A stretch of 64,000 nucleotides of DNA, from positions 62,001-126,000 of the forward strand of contig NZ_BMTD01000009.1 in assembly GCF_014649495.1 (NCBI RefSeq), in the 5' to 3' direction. The stretch's first letter is position 1. Every line of letters begins with the position of its first letter. Below are positions 59,162 to 64,000 of the stretch, piece by piece. The DNA is from Streptomyces filipinensis (lineage in GTDB: Bacteria > Actinomycetota > Actinomycetes > Streptomycetales > Streptomycetaceae). Below the pieces are notes generated by a model. It did no database searches. It had not been told where the DNA came from and saw only the letters and a list, made by a program, of their open reading frames with translations. Position numbers and translations under genes: made by a program.

Positions 59162-59178
59162 TCTGACTGTCCGTCAGA
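59162..59178. promoter_or_regulatory. TetR-type operator before the MaoC-DUF35 operon
   Basis: TCTGACTGTCCGTCAGA is an inverted repeat (TCTGAC-N5-GTCAGA) 37 bases upstream of the GTG of the first operon gene. Similar sites precede acyl-CoA metabolic genes in actinobacteria. No regulator gene is adjacent. Confidence 0.7.
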
Positions 59179-59369
59179 TACGGTCGGCTGTCAAGGACGG
59201 TCGCCCGCATCCCGGTTCGGACACCACGGCGGAGACCACGGCCGGAGGCCGCGCACGGCGCCGCCGGAAAACGCCTGCGCGGCGGCACCGAAGTACCGCC
59301 GCGCAGACGTGTCACGACCCCGAAGCACACCCCACGAGGACCCTCACCGGGAGGGACCTCGCCCGAGGC

Positions 59370-59681
59370 TCACCACAGCTGGGTGAAGTGGACGGTGACG
59401 TTCTCGTTGCCCTGCCGGATGGCTGTGAACGGGGAATGATCGACCTGGGCGGTATTGCTCTGGTTCGACGCGCCGGTACCAACCGCGTTCTGCAGCGTGG
59501 TGGACGAGTTGCCGTTGTTGTTGTGACCGACTCCGCTGCCGATGATGGACGACACACCCGCGTTCGATCCGTTGTCCGCGAAGGCACCGTTGTCCGCTGC
59601 CGCCACGCCGCCGAAGAGAGCGGCTGCGAGCGGGAGCGCGGCGACGGTGGCGAGAACGCGGGCGGTACGGATGCTTGCCAT
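59370..59681 (-). CDS. nepA: Spore-wall protein NepA-like, rodlin-related
   Basis: A 103-residue secreted protein. The signal peptide ASIRTARVLATVAALPLAAALFGGVAAA ends near residue 29. The mature 74 residues are rich in Asn, Gly, Ser and Gln (DNGSNAGVSSIIGSG, GHNNNGNSSTTLQNAVGTGASNQ), ending VTVHFTQLW. In S. coelicolor nepA encodes a small, insoluble cell-wall protein that helps maintain spore dormancy and depends on SigN; its gene lies about 30 genes from sigN, as here. The match in size, composition and place supports the name. The ATG at 59681 follows CTGGAGGAA. I did not align it to the published sequence. Confidence 0.75.
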   Translation of the reverse strand: MASIRTARVLATVAALPLAAALFGGVAAADNGAFADNGSNAGVSSIIGSGVGHNNNGNSSTTLQNAVGTGASNQSNTAQVDHSPFTAIRQGNENVTVHFTQLW

Positions 59682-60050
59682 GTTGTTCCTCCAGAACCAA
59701 GCACTCGGCGGCCCTAGGGCCGGCAGTACGTGAACTACGGCTTGTGTCAGTGCGGTTGGCCGACCGCTCTGACGTTCGTGGACGACGTCGCGAGACCAGA
59801 GTTGCCCACCGAATCCCCGGCGAACCACCCCGGAAGCCGCTATTCGCACGCAAGCGTGATGACAAGTCGATAAACCCCTCACGTCACCTTTCGCCCCCCA
59901 CCCTCCCCAGGAGGGCTCAGAAGACATCACCCGCCCTCAAGCGACACAAGGAGCGAATCGTTCCTTCGAACATCCGGCCAATTTCTCCTCATCCGGCGCG
60001 CCGCGGCGATCCCCCTTCCCTTTTTCGAACGTACGTACGAACATAGAAGT
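59682..60050. other. Intergenic region between nepA and Prim-Pol genes
   Basis: CGGCCCTAGGGCCG near 59709-59722 is a perfect palindrome within the probable nepA leader. CGTACGTACG at about 60033-60042 lies 8 bases before the Prim-Pol start, next to CATAGA, which may be its -10. The region between is A/T-richer than its surroundings and has no recognisable gene. Confidence 0.45.
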
Positions 60051-60923
60051 ATGGCCACCACCGACCGGCAGGCCACGACGCTGGCCCTCGCACACGCCCT
60101 GTCAGCCGCCGAACGCGGCCTGGCCGTCCTCCCCCTGTCCCGGACGAAGCTCCCGGCCCTGCGCTCCCCCCACCGCGACGACCCCGCCCCGGCCGGAGCG
60201 CGCTGCCACGGCGCGTGCGGGCGCTTCGGCCACGGTGTGTACGACGCCTCGACCGACCCGGTCCGCATCCGCGAGCTGTTCGCCGCCGCGCCCTGGGCCA
60301 CCGGCTACGGCATCGCCTGCGGGCTGCCGCCGTACCGCCTGATCGGCGTCGACCTGGACACCAAGACCGGCACCGACTCCTCGGCGGCCCTGCGCGAACT
60401 GGCCCTGCGCCACCTGTTCACGATCCCCGAGACGGTCGTCGTCCTCACCCCGAGCGGCGGCCGCCACCTGTGGCTGACCGGCCCGCCGGACACCGTCGTA
60501 CCCAACTCGGCCGGACGCCTCGCCCCCGGCATCGACATCCGCGGGGCCGGCGGCTACCTCGTCGGCCCCGGCTCCCGTACCGACCACGGCCTCTACACCG
60601 CCGCCCCCGGCACCGCCCACCTGACCCCCGCCCCCTGCCCGCCGGCCCTGCTCCGGCTCCTCCTGCCGCCGCCCCGCACGGCCCATCCGGGGCCCGCGCC
60701 CGCCGGCGACCACGGCCGCGGCCTGGTCCACTTCGTCCTGACCGCCCACGAGGGCCAGCGCAACACCCGCCTCTTCTGGGCGGCCTGCCGCGCCTACGAG
60801 AACGGCATCGGCCCCGCCCTGCTCGCCCCGCTGATCGAGGCGGCCCTCGGCACCGGCCTGACCGAACACGAGGCCCGCGCGACGATCGCGTCGGCGGCCC
60901 GGATGACGGGCCACCGGCCTTGA
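60051..60923 (+). CDS. Orphan bifunctional primase/polymerase (Prim-Pol) domain protein
   Basis: A 290-residue protein. The N-terminal 200 residues match the Prim-Pol AEP fold: ALSAAERGLAVLPLSRTKLPAL, a CHGACGRFGHGVYDASTDP segment, YRLIGVDLDTKTG with the metal-binding D-x-D, then SGGRHLWLTGP (sGxH) and DIRGAGGYLVGPGS. The last 70 residues (GQRNTRLFWAACRAYENG) resemble the linker that follows Prim-Pol in plasmid and ICE replicators. It lacks the helicase part. Such genes are also widespread in Streptomyces chromosomes. No Shine-Dalgarno is seen. It sits 150 bases from tRNA-Ser(TGA). Its role, in repair or as an element remnant, is unknown. Confidence 0.87.
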   Translation: MATTDRQATTLALAHALSAAERGLAVLPLSRTKLPALRSPHRDDPAPAGARCHGACGRFGHGVYDASTDPVRIRELFAAAPWATGYGIACGLPPYRLIGVDLDTKTGTDSSAALRELALRHLFTIPETVVVLTPSGGRHLWLTGPPDTVVPNSAGRLAPGIDIRGAGGYLVGPGSRTDHGLYTAAPGTAHLTPAPCPPALLRLLLPPPRTAHPGPAPAGDHGRGLVHFVLTAHEGQRNTRLFWAACRAYENGIGPALLAPLIEAALGTGLTEHEARATIASAARMTGHRP

Positions 60924-61018
60924 GGGCCACCGGCCGTGAGGGCCACCTCCGCACACCGAACGGCCCTGAGCGCGGGGCGAGTACGGTCCGGCCGGAGACC
61001 CACTTTTCCGGACACGGC

Positions 61019-61055
61019 AACGGCCCCTGACCAAGTACCCAGGTCAGGGGCCGTT
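61019..61055 (-). terminator. Terminator after tRNA-Ser (TGA)
   Basis: AACGGCCCCTGACC and its complement form a 14-bp stem with a 9-base loop. On the minus strand it begins 16 bases beyond the tRNA. It can also end the Prim-Pol transcript. Confidence 0.8.
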
Positions 61056-61071
61056 CTCAGCGCTGTCAGCG

Positions 61072-61158
61072 CGGAGGCGGTGGGATTTGAACCCACGGTG
61101 ACATCGCTGCCACGACGGTTTTCAAGACCGTTCCCTTAGGCCGCTCGGGCACACCTCC
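61072..61158 (-). tRNA. tRNA-Ser (TGA)
   Basis: A class II tRNA of 87 bases. The acceptor arms GGAGGTG and CGCCTCC pair with one G-U, the anticodon loop is CTTGAAA with anticodon TGA (UCA and, by wobble, UCG codons), a long variable arm follows, and the T loop is GTTCAAATC. The discriminator is G; CCA is not encoded. Confidence 0.96.
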
Positions 61159-61221
61159 CCGCGCCGGCCGAGATCGGCGGCGCGGGGACAAGGGTAACGG
61201 GTCGGCGCGCGCGAGTGCCGG

Positions 61222-62739
61222 TCAGTTGTCGCCGACGCGGGAGCCCAGGGTGAGTTCGGCGGTGTGTTCCTTGCCGGAGCGCTCGTAGGTGAGGGTGACC
61301 TTGTCGCCGGGCTTGTGGGTCCAGATCTCGCCGATCAGGGTGGGACCGCTGTCGATCACCATGTCGTCCAGCTTGGTGATCACGTCGCCGGGCTTGAGGC
61401 CCGCCTTGTCGGCCGGGCCGCCCGACTCGACCGGGGCGGAACCGCCCGTGCCCTGGTCGGTGATCTTCGCGCCGTCGGAGGAGTCCTCCAGCGAGACGGA
61501 CGCACCGATCTTGGCGTACACCGGCTTGCCGTTCTTGATCAGCTGCTGGGCCACGTACTTGGCCTGGTTGATCGGGATGGCGAAGCCCAGGCCGATCGAG
61601 CCGGACTGGCCGGAGCCGCCGAATCCACCGCTGCTGCTGGACTGGATCGCGGAGTTGATGCCGATCACCGCGCCCGAGGCGTCCAGCAGCGGGCCACCGG
61701 AGTTGCCCGGGTTGATGGACGCGTCGGTCTGCAGGGCGCTCATGTAGGACGCCTTGCTGGTGGAGCTGCCGTCGCTGGAGGCCACCGGGCGGTCCTTGGC
61801 GCTGATGATGCCCGTGGTGACCGTGTTGGACAGGCCGAAGGGGGCGCCGATGGCGATCGTCTCGTCGCCGACGGCCACCTTGTCGGAGTCGCCGAGCGCG
61901 AGCGGGTTGAGGTCCGACGGGGCGTTCTTGAGCTTGATGACGGCGACGTCGTAGCCCTGCGCGTGGCCGACGATCTCCGCGTCGTACTTCTTGCCGTTCG
62001 GGAAGGTGGCCGTGAGCTTGCCGCCGTCCACCGCGTCCGCCACCACGTGGTTGTTGGTGACGATGTGACCCTGCTTGTCGAAGACGAAGCCGGTGCCGGT
62101 GCCGCCCTCGCCGCTGGTGCTCTCCGCCTCGATGGTGACCGTGCTGGGCAGCGCCCGGGCCGCCACGTTGGCGATCGTGCCGGGGGCACGCTTGACCTGC
62201 GCCGCGCTGCTGTCGGAGGCGGAGACGGTGGTGGAGCCGGTGCTGTCGTTGTCCTTGGCCAGGGTGTAGCCGAGACCACCGCCCAGGCCGCCCGCGACCA
62301 GCGCGGCCACCAGGACCGCGGCGACCAGGCCGCCGCGCCCGCTGCGCGGCCTGGGGGCGGGCTGCTGGTACGACGCTCCCCAGCCACCCCCACCGCCGGC
62401 GCCACCGAAGCCCCCCGCGCCGCCGAAGCCGCCCGCGCCACCCGCGCCGCCGAAGCCGCCCGCGCCGCCGTCGCCGTAGGCCGGGCCGTCGCCGTACGGC
62501 GGGGTGGCCGGCGGCGGGGGCGGCCAGGAGCCGTCGGGGGCCGGGCCCGAGGCGTGCGGTGCGCCGGCCGGGCCGGCCTGCGCGGCCGAGGCCGGAGCGC
62601 CCTGGGGCACCGGCGGGAGGGGAGCCGTCGGCGCGTTCCCCTCGGGCGCGGGGCCCTGTGGGGAGGGGGGAGAGGCCACCGGCACGGGAGGTGCGGACGG
62701 GGCCGGGGGTACCTCGTTGCCCTCGTTCTCGGTGCTCAC
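61222..62739 (-). CDS. HtrA/DegP-type membrane serine protease with PDZ domain
   Basis: A 505-residue protein. The first 150 residues are a cytoplasmic Pro/Gly-rich region (repeats of GGAGGFGG), then one helix LVAAVLVAALVAGGLGGGLGYTLA. The extracellular trypsin-like domain has His in TNNHVVADAVDGG, Asp in GYDVAVIKLKN and Ser in INPGNSGGPLLDASG, so the catalytic triad is complete. The C-terminal PDZ domain is near residue 415-500 (AGLKPGDVITKLDDMVIDSG). The likely role is quality control of exported proteins. The GTG at 62739 follows GAGGAGAAG. It is divergent from the glycerophosphodiesterase gene. Confidence 0.94.
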   Translation of the reverse strand: MSTENEGNEVPPAPSAPPVPVASPPSPQGPAPEGNAPTAPLPPVPQGAPASAAQAGPAGAPHASGPAPDGSWPPPPPATPPYGDGPAYGDGGAGGFGGAGGAGGFGGAGGFGGAGGGGGWGASYQQPAPRPRSGRGGLVAAVLVAALVAGGLGGGLGYTLAKDNDSTGSTTVSASDSSAAQVKRAPGTIANVAARALPSTVTIEAESTSGEGGTGTGFVFDKQGHIVTNNHVVADAVDGGKLTATFPNGKKYDAEIVGHAQGYDVAVIKLKNAPSDLNPLALGDSDKVAVGDETIAIGAPFGLSNTVTTGIISAKDRPVASSDGSSTSKASYMSALQTDASINPGNSGGPLLDASGAVIGINSAIQSSSSGGFGGSGQSGSIGLGFAIPINQAKYVAQQLIKNGKPVYAKIGASVSLEDSSDGAKITDQGTGGSAPVESGGPADKAGLKPGDVITKLDDMVIDSGPTLIGEIWTHKPGDKVTLTYERSGKEHTAELTLGSRVGDN

Positions 62740-62959
62740 AGCTCTTCTCCTCGATCCACGGCTGTTGTCCCGTTGTATGCAGTCAGCTTTTCCCACGGGC
62801 CGTCAGAGCACGATAAGCGGTGGCTGTGGGTCCGGGGGTTCTCTTTATATAAGACTTTTCAGGCAAAAGTTATATAAATGAACAGCGCGCACGCTGCCGT
62901 TCGCCGCACGGACGCCTCCACGCCGCCACGCCCGCCCGCGACGGTGGCACCATGACGCG

Positions 62960-63790
62960 GTGACCCACGCACCACAGCGCTCCATCCAGGTCGTAGCCCA
63001 CCGAGGCGCATCCGAGGACGCACCCGAGCACACGCTGGCCGCCTACAAGAAGGCGATCGAGGACGGCGCCGACGCCCTTGAGTGCGACGTACGGCTGACC
63101 GCCGACGGCCATCTGGTCTGCGTCCACGACCGGCGGGTGAACCGTACATCCAACGGCCGCGGCGCCGTCTCCGCGCTGGAACTGGCCGATCTCGCCGCCC
63201 TCGACTTCGGCTCCTGGAAGACGCGCGACGCCTGGCGCGGACGGGACGAGGAGCCCGACTGGGTGCACCGTCCGGAGGACCCCGCGGACACCGCGGTGCT
63301 CACCCTGGAGCGGCTGCTGGAGCTGGTCGCGGACGCCGGGCGGCGGGTGGAACTGGCCATCGAGACCAAGCACCCCACGCGCTGGGCGGGCCAGGTCGAG
63401 GAGCGGCTGCTGACGCTGCTGAAGCGCTTCGGCCTGGACGCACCGGCCTCCGCCGCCGAGTCCCCGGTCCGGATCATGAGCTTCTCGGCGCGTTCGCTGC
63501 ACCGCGTGCGTGCCGCCGCGCCCACGCTGCCGACGGTCTACCTGGTGCAGTTCCTCACCCCGCGGCTGCGCGACGGACGCCTGCCCGCGGGCGTGCGCAT
63601 CGCGGGGCCCTCGATCCGCATCCTGCGCAACCACCCCGGCTATGTGGAACGGCTGAAAGCCGCCGGCCACCAGGTGCACGTGTGGACCGTGAACGAGCCC
63701 GAGGACGTCGATCTCTGCGTGGACCTGGGCATCGACGCCATCATCACCAACCGGCCGCGCGCCGTCCTGCGACAGCTGGGGCGCGTGTGA
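62960..63790 (+). CDS. Glycerophosphodiester phosphodiesterase
   Basis: A 276-residue cytoplasmic enzyme of the GDPD family, which cleaves glycerophosphodiesters to glycerol-3-phosphate and an alcohol. The TIM-barrel active site is visible: VVAHRGASEDAPEHTLAAY (His and Glu), ALECDVRLTADGHLVCVHD (Glu/Asp metal ligands and His), and ELAIETKHP with the second Glu. VHVWTVNEPEDV near the C-terminus is also conserved. No signal peptide is present. The GTG start lies after ATGACGCG. The usual role is recycling of phospholipid head groups and polar lipids. Confidence 0.95.
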   Translation: MTHAPQRSIQVVAHRGASEDAPEHTLAAYKKAIEDGADALECDVRLTADGHLVCVHDRRVNRTSNGRGAVSALELADLAALDFGSWKTRDAWRGRDEEPDWVHRPEDPADTAVLTLERLLELVADAGRRVELAIETKHPTRWAGQVEERLLTLLKRFGLDAPASAAESPVRIMSFSARSLHRVRAAAPTLPTVYLVQFLTPRLRDGRLPAGVRIAGPSIRILRNHPGYVERLKAAGHQVHVWTVNEPEDVDLCVDLGIDAIITNRPRAVLRQLGRV

Positions 63791-63884
63791 CCTCAAGAGA
63801 CCGGTAAAGAGCTGTGCGCATCCCTTGACCCGGCTGTACGGCTGCTGAATCCTCCCTTCTCGGCCACACCATTGAAATCCAGCC

Positions 63885-64000
63885 ATGCGACGACCACAGG
63901 AACAGCGCCTTCGTCACAGGGAGTGCTCCGGCGCGTTCGCTCCGTACAGACCCGTTGCGAACGCGTCAGCGGAAGGGGATTGGCCGGTTTCCGGTACAGG
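63885..64000 (+). CDS. Possible start of a further gene, cut by the window end
   Basis: An ATG frame remains open to the end of the window and begins MRRPQEQRLRHRECSGAFAP. No strong ribosome site precedes it. A GTG frame starting near 63932 after CAGGGAG is an alternative. The product cannot be named from so little. Confidence 0.25.
   Translation, partial: MRRPQEQRLRHRECSGAFAPYRPVANASAEGDWPVSGT

Noticed and set aside
60051..61158. An integrated mobile element at tRNA-Ser(TGA)
   Set aside because: No integrase, excisionase, transfer gene or duplicated tRNA end is visible, so the Prim-Pol gene alone does not justify calling an element.

Overview
This 64 kb window is high-GC actinobacterial chromosome, almost certainly from a Streptomyces. 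It carries a tandem pair of SigB-type sigma factors matching sigF and sigN, a nepA-like spore-wall gene, an SSI-type protease inhibitor, a DmdR/IdeR-type iron box, many GTG starts and apparent leaderless starts. Gene order is like the conserved core of known Streptomyces chromosomes, roughly from purC down to the glycerophosphodiesterase gene. I see no prophage, transposase, CRISPR array or PKS/NRPS cluster.

Layout. 1-9.4 kb: the end of a LuxR-type response regulator, tRNA-Gly, then a minus-strand block with purC, a dimethylformamidase-like protein, a membrane protein resembling an inactive M48 peptidase, purD, dnaX and the 4.5S SRP RNA; tRNA-Ser(GGA) follows. 9.4-15.6 kb: a CopC-CopD copper protein, then four translationally coupled minus-strand genes (SDR, cupin, IucB-type acyltransferase, penicillin-acylase-type Ntn hydrolase) read from a promoter carrying a near-consensus iron box. 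15.6-24 kb: a secreted FG-GAP propeller, an HhH-GPD repair protein, small membrane and secreted proteins, upp, the tadA pair and tRNA-Ser(CGA). 24-27 kb: sigF and sigN with small accessory genes. 27-34.3 kb: two drug-efflux loci, each with its regulator (MarR/MFS and MFS/TetR) and clear operator repeats; the first MFS carries an unusual beta-sandwich tail that is echoed in the adjacent YceI protein. 34.3-40.3 kb: a response regulator/sensor kinase operon ending in a GT2-GtrA fusion and a GT39 enzyme, probably cell-envelope glycosylation under two-component control. 40.4-46.5 kb: small regulators, secreted proteins, tRNA-Arg, tRNA-Ser(GCT) and the protease inhibitor. 46.8-51.7 kb: a 1598-residue PAS/pseudokinase/receiver protein with a huge disordered linker. 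51.8-53.8 kb: a divergent TetR/MFS pair. 53.9-59.1 kb: an acyl-CoA ligase, an ECF sigma factor and a three-gene thiolase/MaoC/MaoC-DUF35 operon resembling the steroid side-chain ChsH1-ChsH2-Ltp2 module. 59.4-64 kb: the nepA-like gene, an orphan Prim-Pol, tRNA-Ser(TGA), an HtrA-type protease and a glycerophosphodiesterase.

Co-operation. Three themes stand out: late development (sigF, sigN, nepA), iron- or metal-responsive functions (iron-box operon, CopC-CopD), and TetR- or MarR-controlled efflux and acyl-CoA catabolism. All four tRNA-Ser isoacceptors needed to read the six serine codons lie within this window. Functions are assigned by motif reading and knowledge of the families; no database search was run.
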